Below are positions 1 to 9,507 of a stretch of 64,000 nucleotides of DNA, piece by piece. The notes beneath the pieces were generated by a model that was not told where the DNA came from, made no database searches, and worked only from the letters and a program-made list of their open reading frames with translations. Origin of the DNA: Rhizobiaceae bacterium MnEN-MB40S (GTDB lineage: Bacteria > Pseudomonadota > Alphaproteobacteria > Rhizobiales > Rhizobiaceae). The DNA is taken from assembly GCA_024343425.1 (NCBI GenBank), contig BRLC01000025.1, forward strand, positions 248,001 to 312,000, given 5' to 3'. The stretch's first letter is position 1. Each line of letters starts with the position of its first letter. Both the position numbers and the translations under genes were made by a program.

Positions 1-2036
1 GGCTGCGAACGCTGCCCACCGACGGCCCGCAGGTGATCCAGGGCCCGGGCGAGAACGCCGGCGTCGTCGATATCGGCGATGGCGATTGCGTGGTCTTCAA
101 GATGGAGAGCCACAATCACCCGTCCTATATCGAACCCTATCAGGGAGCGGCGACCGGCGTCGGCGGCATTCTGCGCGACGTCTTCACAATGGGCGCGCGA
201 CCGATCGCCGCCATGAACGCGCTGCGCTTCGGTGAGCCGGAGCACCCGAAGACCCGCCATCTCGTTTCCGGCGTGGTCGCCGGCGTTGGCGGATACGGAA
301 ACGCCTTCGGCGTGCCGACGGTCGGCGGCGAGGTGCAGTTCGACGCGCGCTACAACGGCAATTGCCTGGTCAACGCCTTTGCGGCGGGACTCGCGAAAAC
401 GGATGCGATTTTCTATTCCAAGGCGGAAGGCGTCGGCCTGCCGGTCGTGTATCTCGGCGCCAAGACCGGGCGCGACGGCGTCGGCGGCGCGACCATGGCG
501 TCCGCCGAATTCGACGAATCCATCGAGGAAAAGCGCCCGACCGTTCAGGTCGGCGACCCGTTCACCGAAAAATGCCTGCTTGAAGCCTGCCTGGAACTGA
601 TGGCGTCCGGCGCCGTCATCGCCATTCAGGATATGGGAGCCGCCGGCCTCACCTGTTCCGCCGTGGAAATGGGCGCCAAGGGCGGGCTCGGCATCGAACT
701 CGATCTCGACAAGGTGCCGGTGCGCGAAGACCGGATGAGCGCCTATGAAATGATGCTTTCGGAAAGCCAGGAGCGCATGCTGATGGTGCTTCGCCCGGAA
801 CTCGAAGCAGACGCCGAGGCGATCTTCCGCAAATGGGGGCTGGATTTCGCAATCGTCGGCAAGACCACGGACGACCTTCGCTTCAGGGTTTTCCACCAGA
901 AGGACGAAGTCGCCAATCTGCCGATTCGCGAACTCGGCGACGAAGCGCCGGAATATGACAGGCCGTGGCGCGAGACGGGACTCTATTCTCCCCTGCCCGC
1001 AGACCAGATCGCCGAGCCGGAAGACTATGGCGAGGCGTTGCTTAAGGTTCTGGGATCTCCCAACAACGCGTCAAAGCGCTGGGTGTACGAGCAGTATGAC
1101 ACGCTGATTCAGGCCAACACACTGCAGATTCCCGGAGGAGACGCAGGCGTTGTGCGGGTGGACGGCCATCCCGCCAAGGCGCTCGCCTTTTCCTCCGACG
1201 TCACGCCGCGCTACTGCGAGGCGGATCCCTATGAAGGCGGCAAACAGGCCGTCGCCGAGTGCTGGCGCAACCTGACCGCGACCGGCGCTTTGCCGCTGGC
1301 GGCAACAGACAATCTGAATTTCGGCAATCCCGAACGCCCGGAGATCATGGGGCAATTCGTCAAGGCGATCGAGGGCATTGGCGAAGCATGCAGCGCGCTC
1401 GGCTTCCCGATCGTCTCAGGCAATGTGTCGCTCTACAACGAAACCAACGGCGAGGCGATCCTGCCTACCCCGACGATCGCCGGCGTGGGTCTCATCGCCG
1501 ACTGGGCGAACATGGCGCGCATCGGCGGCGCAAAGGACGGCGACGTGGTGGTTCTGTTTGGCGGCGACGGCGCGCATCTCGGCCAGTCCGCATACATGCG
1601 TGACTGTCTCGATCAAACTGACGGCCCGCCGCCGCCGGTGGATCTCGCCATCGAGCGGCGCAATGGCGATTTCATTCGGTCCGCGATCGGCAATGGCCAG
1701 TTTTCCTCCTGTCATGACATTTCCGACGGCGGCCTGGCGATTTGCCTCGCCGAGATGGCGATTGCCTCCGACAAGGGAATGAACATCGACATTTCCGAGT
1801 ATGACGGCCCGCTGCACGCCCAACTCTTCGGTGAGGATCAGGCGCGCTACGTAGCGACGGTTCCAGCGGATCTCGCCAATTTCGTGTGCCTGAATGCAGA
1901 AGGCGCCGGCATTCCCTTCCGCAGGATCGGAACCGTGACCGGTCAGGAACTGAAAGTGGGAGATTTGCTGAGCCTCCCCGTATCCCAATTGCGCACGGTG
2001 CATGAATCGTGGTTTCCTTCCTATATGGAAGGCTGA
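1..2036 (+). CDS. purL: Phosphoribosylformylglycinamidine synthase II, 3' part (5' end outside window)
   Basis: This is the FGAM synthetase large subunit of de novo purine synthesis. It converts FGAR, ATP and ammonia (from PurQ, with PurS) to FGAM in the cytosol. The reading frame is open from base 3 and an internal GTG at 33 is not the real start. About 677 codons are present; the bacterial small PurL form has roughly 740, so some 60 N-terminal codons are missing. Visible AIR-synthase-fold motifs are KMESHNHPS near the start of the visible part, the glycine-rich [30 protein letters not shown] and CHDISDGGL. The second half repeats the fold of the first, as the family does. bolA follows 85 bases after the stop, an order common in Rhizobiales. 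Identification is secure; only the 5' boundary is unknown. Confidence 0.97.
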   Translation, partial: LRTLPTDGPQVIQGPGENAGVVDIGDGDCVVFKMESHNHPSYIEPYQGAATGVGGILRDVFTMGARPIAAMNALRFGEPEHPKTRHLVSGVVAGVGGYGNAFGVPTVGGEVQFDARYNGNCLVNAFAAGLAKTDAIFYSKAEGVGLPVVYLGAKTGRDGVGGATMASAEFDESIEEKRPTVQVGDPFTEKCLLEACLELMASGAVIAIQDMGAAGLTCSAVEMGAKGGLGIELDLDKVPVREDRMSAYEMMLSESQERMLMVLRPELEADAEAIFRKWGLDFAIVGKTTDDLRFRVFHQKDEVANLPIRELGDEAPEYDRPWRETGLYSPLPADQIAEPEDYGEALLKVLGSPNNASKRWVYEQYDTLIQANTLQIPGGDAGVVRVDGHPAKALAFSSDVTPRYCEADPYEGGKQAVAECWRNLTATGALPLAATDNLNFGNPERPEIMGQFVKAIEGIGEACSALGFPIVSGNVSLYNETNGEAILPTPTIAGVGLIADWANMARIGGAKDGDVVVLFGGDGAHLGQSAYMRDCLDQTDGPPPPVDLAIERRNGDFIRSAIGNGQFSSCHDISDGGLAICLAEMAIASDKGMNIDISEYDGPLHAQLFGEDQARYVATVPADLANFVCLNAEGAGIPFRRIGTVTGQELKVGDLLSLPVSQLRTVHESWFPSYMEG

Positions 2037-2121
2037 TGGTTCGAATGAGCGGATCGAACCACTGAAGCAAGGAGACGGATGCAGCCTGAACGGCTGCAAT
2101 CCGCAGTACAGGAGACCGAAG

Positions 2122-2355
2122 ATGCCGATGAACGCCGGAGACATTGAAACAATGATCAAGACGGCCATTCCCGACGCGCAGGTGACCATCAGGGATCTGG
2201 CGGGCGATGGCGATCACTATGCGGCCGAAGTGGTTTCGGAAAGCTTCCGCGGCAAATCCAGAGTGCAACAGCACCAGATGGTCTACAACGCGCTGCAGGG
2301 AAATATGGGCGGCGTGCTGCACGCGCTTGCGCTGCAGACAAGCGCGCCAGACTGA
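2122..2355 (+). CDS. bolA: BolA family protein
   Basis: This is a 77-residue BolA-like protein. The family binds monothiol glutaredoxins through a shared [2Fe-2S] cluster and affects iron handling and envelope stress responses. The sequence has the family layout: an N-terminal helix (NAGDIETMIK), a beta region with the DHYAAEVVS segment, and the C-terminal RVQQHQMVYNAL helix with its conserved histidine. The frame is open 40 codons further upstream, but the ATG at 2122 has a GGAGA six bases ahead and gives the normal family length. Its expected partner grxD lies about 660 bases downstream, separated by a small exported protein gene. The functional link to grxD is inferred from family knowledge. 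Confidence 0.93.
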   Translation: MPMNAGDIETMIKTAIPDAQVTIRDLAGDGDHYAAEVVSESFRGKSRVQQHQMVYNALQGNMGGVLHALALQTSAPD

Positions 2356-2486
2356 TTCCGGAAGCCGTTGCGAAAGAAATTCTCCACATGAACGGCGTGT
2401 GAACCGGACGTTCGAACAGCGTTCAGTTGCAGAAGTCTATCTCTGTTCCTGCATCCAACGGGGATGTAATTTAACGGAGAGAACTT

Positions 2487-2849
2487 ATGAAAACGATTGT
2501 CACCACCCTCGCTTCGCTCGCTGTCCTGGCCACCATGTCCACGACCGTTATTACGCCAGCAAGCGCCGACACCATTCGCGAAGTCCGCTGCTCTGACGGC
2601 ACGGTCGTCAAGGCCAGCGGCACAGAATCGAACAAACAGGCGTGCCTGCAGGCGAAGTTCGCAGCGCCGACTCGCAAAGGCGCACAGTCCGCCAAGCCCA
2701 TGAAGGTTTTCAAGGCGCCGGGCCACTCCCCGGTTGCGAAGCCCTTTGACAACACAGCCTACGCCTGGACGGCAGGTTGCTATGCGGAGTTTGGCCCCAA
2801 CGCCAAGTATCCGGACGCGGCTCTTCTGGAGAAATGCCTGAATTTCTGA
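2487..2849 (+). CDS. Small exported four-cysteine protein, unknown function
   Basis: This 120-residue protein starts with a clear Sec signal peptide of about 27 residues: a KT start, a hydrophobic stretch and TPASA before the probable cleavage site. The mature part has four cysteines (EVRCSDGT, KQACLQAKF, AGCYAEF, LEKCLNF), an even number compatible with two disulfides in the periplasm. The middle is rich in Lys, Pro and Ser. GGAGAG lies five bases ahead of the ATG. It sits between bolA and grxD on the same strand, but a hairpin followed by TTTT after its stop suggests it ends its own transcript. I do not recognise the family. It is probably a small conserved alphaproteobacterial secreted protein. 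Confidence 0.8.
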   Translation: MKTIVTTLASLAVLATMSTTVITPASADTIREVRCSDGTVVKASGTESNKQACLQAKFAAPTRKGAQSAKPMKVFKAPGHSPVAKPFDNTAYAWTAGCYAEFGPNAKYPDAALLEKCLNF

Positions 2850-2874
2850 TCCAGGCCTCATACATTATCAGGAC

Positions 2875-2901
2875 AAGCCGTGGCCCACGTCGCGGCTTTT
2901 C
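2875..2901 (+). terminator. Probable intrinsic terminator after the small exported protein gene
   Basis: AAGCCGTG (2875-2882) pairs with CGCGGCTT (2891-2898) with one G-T pair around an eight-base loop, and the T run continues to 2900. It lies 26 bases past the stop at 2849 and before grxD, so grxD probably has its own promoter. Confidence 0.55.
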
Positions 2902-3017
2902 TGGTTCCACACTCGACATCCCCCACAAGGGGCTGGAAATCTGACGGGTACGGAGTTATTTACGGGACCATACCGAAACCTCCGGGCCTTCTACCCGGCA
3001 GCGAAAAGGAATGTTCC

Positions 3018-3353
3018 ATGACCGCGATCAACGAATTCATCGACAACGAAGTCAAGAACAGCGACGTCGTGCTGTTCATGAAAGGCACGCCTACTTTCCC
3101 GCAATGCGGTTTTTCCGGACAGGTCGTTCAGATTCTCGACTATCTCGGCGTTGACTACAAGGGCGTCAATGTTCTTGAAAGCGACGACCTCCGCCAGGGA
3201 ATCAAGGAATATTCCAACTGGCCGACCATCCCGCAGCTCTATGTGAAGGGCGAATTCGTCGGCGGTTGCGACATCATTCGCGAAATGTTCCAGGCCAGCG
3301 AACTGCAGAACCACTTCACCGAAAAGGGAATCACGGTCAAGGGCGCAGCCTGA
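3018..3353 (+). CDS. grxD: Monothiol glutaredoxin, Grx4 family
   Basis: This is a 111-residue single-domain monothiol glutaredoxin of the CGFS type. These proteins bind a glutathione-coordinated [2Fe-2S] cluster and pass it to acceptors, often with BolA. The active site reads [28 protein letters not shown] contains the TIPQ and GG glutathione-binding elements, and the length is typical. The frame is open for 46 codons upstream, but the ATG at 3018 has AAAGGA seven bases ahead and starts at the usual family position. The stop codon overlaps the ytoQ start by one base (TGATG), so the two are translationally coupled. The bolA gene upstream fits the known Grx-BolA partnership. Confidence 0.96.
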   Translation: MTAINEFIDNEVKNSDVVLFMKGTPTFPQCGFSGQVVQILDYLGVDYKGVNVLESDDLRQGIKEYSNWPTIPQLYVKGEFVGGCDIIREMFQASELQNHFTEKGITVKGAA

Positions 3354-3817
3354 TGACGTGGAACGTCTACCTCTCCGGCGAAATCCACACGGACTGGAGA
3401 GAACGGATCGAAGAAAGGGCAGGCCAGGCCGGCCTGCCGGTGACGTTCAGCGCGCCTGTAACCCATCACGAAGCGTCAGACGATTGCGGCGTTCAGATCC
3501 TGGGCGCAGAGCAAAACAAGTTCTGGCACGACCACAAGGGCGCGCAGGTCAACGCCATCCGAACTCGAACGCTGATCGGCAAGGCCGATGTGGTGGTGGT
3601 GCGCTTCGGTGAGAAGTACAAGCAGTGGAACGCCGCCTTTGACGCCGGATATGCGGCGGCGCTTGGAAAACCCCTGATCATCATCCATGGCCCCGACCAC
3701 CAGCATGCGCTGAAGGAAGTCGACGCGGCCGCCCTGGCTGTAGCGGAGACTCCGGAACAGACGGTTGAAATCCTTGATTATGTGATCAACGGACGCCTTG
3801 CCGGATACAACGCCTGA
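3353..3817 (+). CDS. YtoQ family protein
   Basis: This 154-residue protein belongs to the YtoQ family, recognisable from the opening WNVYLSGEIHTDWRE and the later VVVVRFGEKYKQWNAAFDAG. The fold appears related to nucleoside 2-deoxyribosyltransferase-like Rossmann domains, but no reaction is established for the family that I know of. The ATG overlaps the grxD stop by one base, so it is co-translated with grxD. The start is set by this overlap and by the family's N-terminus; the frame itself is open further upstream inside grxD. There is no signal peptide or membrane segment, so it should be cytosolic. A redox or iron link is inferred only from its neighbour. Confidence 0.85.
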   Translation: MTWNVYLSGEIHTDWRERIEERAGQAGLPVTFSAPVTHHEASDDCGVQILGAEQNKFWHDHKGAQVNAIRTRTLIGKADVVVVRFGEKYKQWNAAFDAGYAAALGKPLIIIHGPDHQHALKEVDAAALAVAETPEQTVEILDYVINGRLAGYNA

Positions 3818-3956
3818 TTGGCGGGACCGAACCATCGGCCCCGCGATAGCACCCTGACGGTTCCGAAGGTCGCGCACCGGAGCTGGAAAAAGATCTTTGA
3901 AGAAGACCGGAGGGCTCTGCATCCAGGCTCCTGGCCGTCACTCGGAAGGAGTTTCC

Positions 3957-5222
3957 ATGTCGTCTGGATCCGGGGTCCAGCCAAGTTCGGCTCCGCGCCG
4001 AACCGGCTCGGTGACAAAGGCAGGCACCGGCTTTGTCGAGTTCATTATCCTCGTCGCCCTGCTCAATTCCGTCGTGGCGCTGGCCATCGACATCATGCTG
4101 CCGGCCCTGCCCCAGATTGGCGAAGGGCTGGGCGTCGGCGATCACAATGACCGGCAAATGGTTGTTGTGGTCTTTGGCCTCGGATTTGGCCTCTCGCAGA
4201 TTGTTTTCGGCCCGTTTTCCGACCGGTTCGGCCGCCGCACGGTCCTGATTCCTGCAATGGCCTTCTACACCGTGTTTTCGCTCGCCGCCATCTGGACAGA
4301 GAGTTACGCGGCCCTGCTGGCAATGCGCGCCGCCCAGGGCGCATGCGCCGCCGCCGTGCGGGTTGTCACGACCGCGATCGTGCGGGATTGTTTCACCGGA
4401 CGGGAAATGTCGCGCGTCATGTCCTATTCCTATTCGATTTTCATGGTGGTTCCGATCGTCGCGCCCGGCATCGGCCAGGCGATCCTGGTCGTCGCTCCCT
4501 GGCAATGGATCTTCGCCTTTCTCGGCGTGTTTGGCGCGGCTCTCGGTCTTTGGACATTCCTGCGTCTCAAGGAGACCCTCCCCGAGGACGAGCGCAGGCC
4601 GATATCCTATGCCGCCGTGAGCCAGGCCTTCGGCGAGATCGCCTCCAACCGCATCAGCGTCGGCTACACCGTCGCGGCCATGCTGTGTTTCGGAGGACTT
4701 TACGCCTATATCGTCAGTTCCCAGCAGGTCTTCGATGTTGTCTTCGACAAAGCGGCGTGGTTCGCCACCGCCTTCGGCGCCACCGCATGCCTCATGGCGA
4801 TTTTCAGCCTGCTCAACGGCCAGCTGGTGCGCCGGAACGGCATGAGAATGATCTCTCACTGGGCGTTGATCGCCTATGCCGTCGCTGCAACCTTGCTGGT
4901 GGCGATCAGCTTGCAGGACAACACGCCCTTCTGGCCGTCGTTTCTGCTCATGGCCATGATCATGGGCGCGTTCGGCGTGGTTTCAGCCAATTTCAACGCG
5001 ATCGCCATGGAGCCGATGGGCCGCATCGCCGGCTCGGCGTCGTCGCTGATCGGCGTCGTCACCTTTACCGGCGGCGCCGCGCTGGGCGCGGTGGTTGGTC
5101 GCTTTTTTGACGGAACATTGGTTCCGCTCGCGCTGGGTTTCGCGACCTTCGGCTATCTTTCGATCCTGGTGGTGGTCTGGACCGACAGAGGCCGGCTGTT
5201 CAGACGATCCGCTGACGACTGA
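3957..5222 (+). CDS. MFS transporter, Bcr/CflA drug-resistance type
   Basis: This is a 421-residue major facilitator with about twelve hydrophobic segments starting near residue 26 (FVEFIILVALLNSVVALAID). The DIMLPALPQIGEGL segment in TM1 is typical of Bcr/CflA (DHA1) efflux pumps, and the loop 2-3 signature appears as GPFSDRFGRRTVL. It probably exports a small hydrophobic compound by proton antiport; the substrate cannot be read. The ATG at 3957 has GGAAGGA six bases ahead; the longer frame has no comparable site. The gene ends five bases from the stop of the convergent inositol-monophosphatase gene, with no room for a terminator between them. Confidence 0.88.
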   Translation: MSSGSGVQPSSAPRRTGSVTKAGTGFVEFIILVALLNSVVALAIDIMLPALPQIGEGLGVGDHNDRQMVVVVFGLGFGLSQIVFGPFSDRFGRRTVLIPAMAFYTVFSLAAIWTESYAALLAMRAAQGACAAAVRVVTTAIVRDCFTGREMSRVMSYSYSIFMVVPIVAPGIGQAILVVAPWQWIFAFLGVFGAALGLWTFLRLKETLPEDERRPISYAAVSQAFGEIASNRISVGYTVAAMLCFGGLYAYIVSSQQVFDVVFDKAAWFATAFGATACLMAIFSLLNGQLVRRNGMRMISHWALIAYAVAATLLVAISLQDNTPFWPSFLLMAMIMGAFGVVSANFNAIAMEPMGRIAGSASSLIGVVTFTGGAALGAVVGRFFDGTLVPLALGFATFGYLSILVVVWTDRGRLFRRSADD

Positions 5223-5226
5223 TTTT

Positions 5227-6054
5227 TCAATCGCCGATAATTTCCGAGCGGATCAACCGCCAGGTTTCCCGGTCGGGCGCAGTGATCAATCCGCCATCGG
5301 TCATGCCTGGCAGATAGGGCGAGCCGTCGAGCCGGGCGGAATAGCCGCCCGCCTCCTGATGGATAAGAACGCCGGCCAGATGATCCCATGGCATGAGCTG
5401 TTGTCCGCCGATGAAATGCGCCTTGCCGGTGGCGACAACCCGGTATTCCCAGGCCGAGCATCTGAGCTGAAAGGTCATCGCGATTTTCGCCATGTTGGCG
5501 GCGACCCGCGAGCGGCGCGGTTCCTCCATATAGCTCCAAAAAATGTTTCCGATCATATCCGAAAGCGGGACAGGTTCGGCCACTCTTGCGGGACGGGAAA
5601 CCAGATGCTCGTCGACGAGCCTGCTGCCTGCGCCCCTGAGGCCCATCAGGCTTTCTCCGGAGACCGGATAGTGGATGACGCCGGCGACGCATTCGCCCTT
5701 GACCACAACGGCTAGCATGACGCCGAACAGCGGCATGTCGGACGCGAAATTGAAAGTGCCGTCGATCGGGTCGATGACGAAGGCCAGTTCAGCGCCATGC
5801 AGCGCGCCGATGATTGCGGGATCTTTCGCCGCGGCTTCCTCTCCGACAACGATCGCTTCGGGATAGGCTTCGCGCAACGCCGCTTCGATTGCGTGCTCCG
5901 CGGCGACATCAGCCTCGGTGACGAGATCGAGGGCCGACTTCTTTTCCTGGACCTGATTGTCCTCCAACCGGCGGAATCGCGGCGCAATCTGTTCCTCCGC
6001 CGCCCGCCGCAGGATGCCGTCGAGCGCGTCGATGTCTTTGTCCAAAAATGTCAT
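5227..6054 (-). CDS. Inositol monophosphatase family protein
   Basis: This 275-residue Mg-dependent phosphatase belongs to the IMPase/FBPase/CysQ superfamily. Metal- and phosphate-binding motifs are in order: DLVTEADVAAE (about 43-53), VVGEEAA (about 69), the signature DPIDGTFNF (about 95) and WDHLAGVLI (about 225). Substrates in the family include inositol phosphates, PAP and histidinol phosphate; the sequence alone does not decide among them. The ATG has GGAG five bases ahead. It starts two bases after the ttcA stop, so the two form one operon. A link to tRNA thiolation is possible only through that coupling. Confidence 0.92.
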   Translation of the reverse strand: MTFLDKDIDALDGILRRAAEEQIAPRFRRLEDNQVQEKKSALDLVTEADVAAEHAIEAALREAYPEAIVVGEEAAAKDPAIIGALHGAELAFVIDPIDGTFNFASDMPLFGVMLAVVVKGECVAGVIHYPVSGESLMGLRGAGSRLVDEHLVSRPARVAEPVPLSDMIGNIFWSYMEEPRRSRVAANMAKIAMTFQLRCSAWEYRVVATGKAHFIGGQQLMPWDHLAGVLIHQEAGGYSARLDGSPYLPGMTDGGLITAPDRETWRLIRSEIIGD

Positions 6055-6056
6055 AC

Positions 6057-6962
6057 CTACTCCGGTGTCGCGTCGGCTCTGAGAGAAAGATCAGTAAAGT
6101 CGAACAGTTTCGTATCAAGAAGATGTGACGGTCGTGTATTGGCGAGCGCTCGGATCATCGTGTCCTTGCGTCCCGGCATGCGGCGCTCGATATCGGCGAT
6201 CATCGTCTTCATGGCGTTGCGCTGCAGCCCGTCCTGCGACCCACAGAGATCGCAGGGAATGATTGGAAAGCGCAAGGCTTCGGCGAACTTCGCCAGATCG
6301 TCCTCGGCGCAGAGCGCCAGCGGACGCAGGACAAAAAGGTCGCCTTCGTCGTTGACGAGTTTCGGCGGCATGGCCTCCAGCCGTCCGCCGTGGAACAGGT
6401 TCATGAAGAATGTCTCGAGGATGTCCTCGCGGTGGTGGCCGAGCACCAGCGCCTCGCAACCCTCCTCGCGGGCGATACGGTAGAGATGTCCGCGTCTGAG
6501 GCGCGAGCAGAGTGAGCAGTAGGTGCTCGTCTCGGGCAGCTTGTCGGTGACGATGGAATAGGTGTCGCGATATTCGATCCGGTGCGCGACGCCGTTGGCC
6601 TTCAGGAATTCAGGCAAAATGTGTTTCGGGAAATTCGGCTGACCCTGATCCAGATTGCAGGCCAGCAGATCGACGGGCAGCAACCCGCGCCATTGCAGAT
6701 CGAGCAAAAGCGCCAGCATGCCGTAGGAATCCTTGCCGCCCGACAGCGCGACGAGCCAGCGCGGACGCCGCTGCGCGTCCGCGTCCACCATGCCGTAGGC
6801 GTCAATGGCTTCCCGCGTCTGCCGCAGCAGGCGCTTTCTGAGCTTCTTGAAGTTGACCGACCCCGGCGCGTCCCTGAACATCGGATGATACGACATTTCA
6901 GAGCCAGGCATATCCACGACAGGCTCGGTCCGAGCCTTGACTGCGGTTTCGGCGGTGGTCAT
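6057..6962 (-). CDS. ttcA: tRNA 2-thiocytidine biosynthesis protein TtcA
   Basis: TtcA is an ATP-dependent, [4Fe-4S]-containing enzyme that thiolates cytidine 32 of some tRNAs. The PP-loop SGGKDS lies near residue 75, followed by [13 protein letters not shown]. Two CxxC pairs, [11 protein letters not shown] and PCDLCGSQ, are the cluster ligands, and [15 protein letters not shown] is the conserved ATP-side helix. I chose the ATG at 6962 (301 codons, GGAA ahead) over the in-frame TTG at 7007, which would lie against the rpsD terminator. The gene is followed at two bases by the inositol-monophosphatase-family gene. The assignment is firm. Confidence 0.95.
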   Translation of the reverse strand: MTTAETAVKARTEPVVDMPGSEMSYHPMFRDAPGSVNFKKLRKRLLRQTREAIDAYGMVDADAQRRPRWLVALSGGKDSYGMLALLLDLQWRGLLPVDLLACNLDQGQPNFPKHILPEFLKANGVAHRIEYRDTYSIVTDKLPETSTYCSLCSRLRRGHLYRIAREEGCEALVLGHHREDILETFFMNLFHGGRLEAMPPKLVNDEGDLFVLRPLALCAEDDLAKFAEALRFPIIPCDLCGSQDGLQRNAMKTMIADIERRMPGRKDTMIRALANTRPSHLLDTKLFDFTDLSLRADATPE

Positions 6963-7010
6963 GAGACGTTCCGGTTCGGTTTGAATCGCGCTGGATCGCG
7001 AAGGCAAGGA

Positions 7011-7047
7011 TTAAAACAAAAAAGCCGCCGGAGCAAACCGGCGGCTT
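7011..7047 (-). terminator. Intrinsic terminator of rpsD
   Basis: On the minus strand a perfect 10-bp stem (AAGCCGCCGG / CCGGCGGCTT, 7022-7047) with a six-base loop is followed by TTTTTTGTTTT. It sits 24 bases past the rpsD stop and just ahead of ttcA. Confidence 0.9.
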
Positions 7048-7071
7048 CGAATGTCGACTGTCGAAAACCGA

Positions 7072-7689
7072 TCAGCGCGAATAGAACTCGACCACGAGGT
7101 TCGGTTCCATCTGCACCGGATACGGCACATCGGCCAGACCCGGAACGCGCACGAAAGTGGCGACCATCTTGTTGTGGTCGGCTTCGACGTAGTCCGGCAC
7201 GTCACGCTCGGCGAGTTGCACCGATTCCAGAACCAGAACCATCTGCTTGGACTTTTCGCGAACTTCGATCACGTCGCCCGGCTTGCAGCGGTAGGACGGG
7301 ATGTTGGTGCGAACGCCATTGACCGTGACGTGGCCGTGGTTGACGAACTGGCGCGCGGCAAAGACCGTCGGGACGAATTTCGCGCGGTAGACGACGGCGT
7401 CCAGACGCGATTCCAGAAGACCGATCAGGTTTTCCGGCGTATCGCCCTTCCGGCGGTTGGCTTCGTCGTAGATCTTGCGGAACTGCTTTTCACGGATATC
7501 GCCGTAGTAGCCCTTCAGCTTCTGCTTGGCGCGAAGCTGTACGCCGAAGTCGGACAGCTTGCCCTTGCGGCGCTGACCGTGCTGGCCGGGACCATATTCA
7601 CGACGGTTGACCGGAGACTTCGGACGTCCCCAGATGTTTTCGCCCATACGGCGATCGAGTTTGTATTTGGATGGTTCGCGCTTGCTCAC
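7072..7689 (-). CDS. rpsD: 30S ribosomal protein S4
   Basis: S4 is a primary 16S rRNA-binding protein of the 30S body and a translational autoregulator in many bacteria. The 205 residues match the family length: an N-terminal region with [15 protein letters not shown], then the S4 RNA-binding domain [14 protein letters not shown] and [11 protein letters not shown], ending with [10 protein letters not shown]. The start is a GTG ([10 protein letters not shown]) with AAAGGG eight bases ahead; an ATG five codons upstream lacks a ribosome site. It is monocistronic, with a strong terminator downstream and the murI terminator upstream. Confidence 0.97.
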   Translation of the reverse strand: MSKREPSKYKLDRRMGENIWGRPKSPVNRREYGPGQHGQRRKGKLSDFGVQLRAKQKLKGYYGDIREKQFRKIYDEANRRKGDTPENLIGLLESRLDAVVYRAKFVPTVFAARQFVNHGHVTVNGVRTNIPSYRCKPGDVIEVREKSKQMVLVLESVQLAERDVPDYVEADHNKMVATFVRVPGLADVPYPVQMEPNLVVEFYSR

Positions 7690-7830
7690 CGCATTCCCTT
7701 TCATACAGTTGCACCGGCTTGTCGCCAAACCGGTTGAAGGAAACGCGCCCTCCTCTGCCGGCTGTTTTTGCCGACTGACAGAACATCCGCAGCACTCATG
7801 CGAAAACGGACATTCACGGGACACGTAATG

Positions 7831-7852
7831 AAAAAACGGGCCGCGAGGCCCG
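7831..7852 (-). terminator. Intrinsic terminator after murI
   Basis: On the minus strand CGGGCC and GGCCCG pair around a four-base loop (7837-7852), followed by TTTTTT (7836-7831). It lies between the murI stop at 7899 and the rpsD leader. Confidence 0.8.
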
Positions 7853-7898
7853 AATTCCGGGGTTGATTAGGAGAAACCCGGAGCAAAGTCAACGAAAA

Positions 7899-8705
7899 TC
7901 ATGACGCGACCGAAAGTCCGAATCCGCCCATCAGCCTGCGTATCGCGAAATCAGGCGCTCCCGACGTGAAAACCGCGATATCGGGCTCGTCGGAGACGGC
8001 GCGAACATCGGGCAGCAGCGACAACGCGCGCCGGGCGATCGCCTCGGCCGGATCCAGCCAGTCCACTGGCCAGGGCGCGAGACGGCGAAAGACGTTGGCG
8101 AGGAACGGATAATGGGTGCAGGCGAGCACCACGATATCCGTGCGCTTGCCGTCGTGTTCGACGAAACAGGGCTCGATCTCCGCCAGGACGGCTGCCGGAT
8201 CGTTGTGCACGCCGCGAATGTGCTTTTCAGCAAGAGACGCCAGATTTTCCGAGCCGACCAGCCGCACGTGGCACTGCGCGGCGAAGGACTGGATGAGATC
8301 GCGCGTATAGGCGCGTCTGACCGTGCCGGGGGTCGCGAGCACGGAAACCAGGCCGGAGCGCGTGCGCTCGGCCGCCGGCTTGACCGCCGGCACGGTGCCG
8401 ACGAAGGGCATGCCGGCGAAGGCCTTGCGCAGACTGCCTAGCACCAGCGTCGAAGCGGTGTTGCAGGCGATGACGCAAAGCTGCGGCTGGTGCTCCTCAA
8501 TAAGCCGGCCGAACAAATCGACGATATGGCGATCAAGTTCGCCCTCCTCCCATCCTCCGTAGGGAAAGGCGGCGTCGTCGACAATGTAGACGAAGCGCCT
8601 GTCGGGCATCAGCACCCGCGCCTCGCGCAGGACCGTCAGTCCGCCGATGCCGGAATCGAAAACGAGGATCGGTCCGTTACTCACCGGAATGCGTCGCCTC
8701 GTCAT
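7899..8705 (-). CDS. murI: Glutamate racemase
   Basis: MurI converts L-glutamate to D-glutamate for peptidoglycan. The two catalytic cysteines sit in [10 protein letters not shown] and [10 protein letters not shown], and the N-terminus carries [12 protein letters not shown] with the catalytic aspartate-serine pair and [11 protein letters not shown]. At about 268 residues the length is normal. The start is uncertain: ATG at 8705 gives ten residues before PILVFDSG, like other rhizobial proteins, while a GTG at 8684 also fits; both overlap the 3' end of trmJ. It is the last gene of a hydrolase-trmJ-murI unit and is followed by a terminator. Product certain, start about 60 percent sure. Confidence 0.93.
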   Translation of the reverse strand: MTRRRIPVSNGPILVFDSGIGGLTVLREARVLMPDRRFVYIVDDAAFPYGGWEEGELDRHIVDLFGRLIEEHQPQLCVIACNTASTLVLGSLRKAFAGMPFVGTVPAVKPAAERTRSGLVSVLATPGTVRRAYTRDLIQSFAAQCHVRLVGSENLASLAEKHIRGVHNDPAAVLAEIEPCFVEHDGKRTDIVVLACTHYPFLANVFRRLAPWPVDWLDPAEAIARRALSLLPDVRAVSDEPDIAVFTSGAPDFAIRRLMGGFGLSVAS

Positions 8706-9504
8706 TCGCGTCCATGTCCGGCGCTCCACTGCCTTTCGGCTTTTTGCGGCTGAACCGGTCGAGCGACCGGATAACGCCTCTCAAGAGATTGATTTCCGGC
8801 AGGAAGAAGCCCTGCCGGCTGAGTACGGCGCGCAGGTTCTCCACCATTTTCGGTTTTTTCGAGGCGGGCCTGAAATAACCGCGCGCCTCCAGCGCCTCCT
8901 CCAGATGGTCGAACAGGCCCTGCATGTCGGCCTTGGTGGCCGGCTCCATCTCCGCTTGCCTGACATCGGGCGGCAGGTCGCTCTCCATGCCCGATTTCAT
9001 CCATTCATAGGCCATGAGGAGCACGGCCTGTGCGATGTTCAGCGATGCGAAGGCGGGATTGACCGGAAAGGTGACGATCTCGTCGGAGAGCGTGATCTCG
9101 TGGTTCTTCAGCCCCCAGCGTTCACGGCCGAAAAGGACGCCGGCGCGCCCATCGCCTTCCTCAACGCGGCGCAGCTTGCCGGTCGCTTCGACCGGCCCGC
9201 AGACGGGCTTGAAGCCGTCGCGTTCCCGCGCGGTGGTGGCGACGACGAAATTCAGATCGGCGATCGCCTCCGCCAGGGTCTCGAAAACCTGTGTCGCGTC
9301 GATCACGTGATCGGCCTTGCTGGCGGCCGACCGGGCCTTTTCGTTCGGCCAGCCGTCGCGCGGATTGACGAGCCGCAGGTCCGACAGCCCGAAATTCGCC
9401 ATGGCGCGCGCCACCATGCCGATATTCTCGCCGAGTTGCGGCTCGACGAGAATGATCGCCGGGCCGCCTGTCATGAGTTTCTTGTGCCGGTCTGTTCCCG
9501 CCAT
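8677..9504 (-). CDS. trmJ: TrmJ-like tRNA 2'-O-methyltransferase (SpoU/TrmH family)
   Basis: This is a 275-residue SPOUT-class RNA methyltransferase, closest in pattern to TrmJ/LasT, which 2'-O-methylates position 32 of tRNA. Motif 1 is seen at [19 protein letters not shown], motif 2 at [10 protein letters not shown] and motif 3 at [12 protein letters not shown], forming the trefoil-knot SAM site. The C-terminal 90 residues are a helical extension ([18 protein letters not shown]) typical of the TrmJ branch. It starts three bases after the upstream hydrolase stop, and its own 3' end overlaps the murI start by 8 to 29 bases. ttcA, nearby on the same strand, modifies the base of the same tRNA position. 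Confidence 0.9.
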   Translation of the reverse strand: MAGTDRHKKLMTGGPAIILVEPQLGENIGMVARAMANFGLSDLRLVNPRDGWPNEKARSAASKADHVIDATQVFETLAEAIADLNFVVATTARERDGFKPVCGPVEATGKLRRVEEGDGRAGVLFGRERWGLKNHEITLSDEIVTFPVNPAFASLNIAQAVLLMAYEWMKSGMESDLPPDVRQAEMEPATKADMQGLFDHLEEALEARGYFRPASKKPKMVENLRAVLSRQGFFLPEINLLRGVIRSLDRFSRKKPKGSGAPDMDANDEATHSGE

Positions 9505-9507
9505 GCT

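Noticed and set aside
3786..4859. 357-codon minus-strand frame opposite the MFS gene
   Set aside because: It is the complement of the MFS membrane segments and gives an implausibly His/Asp/Arg-rich protein.
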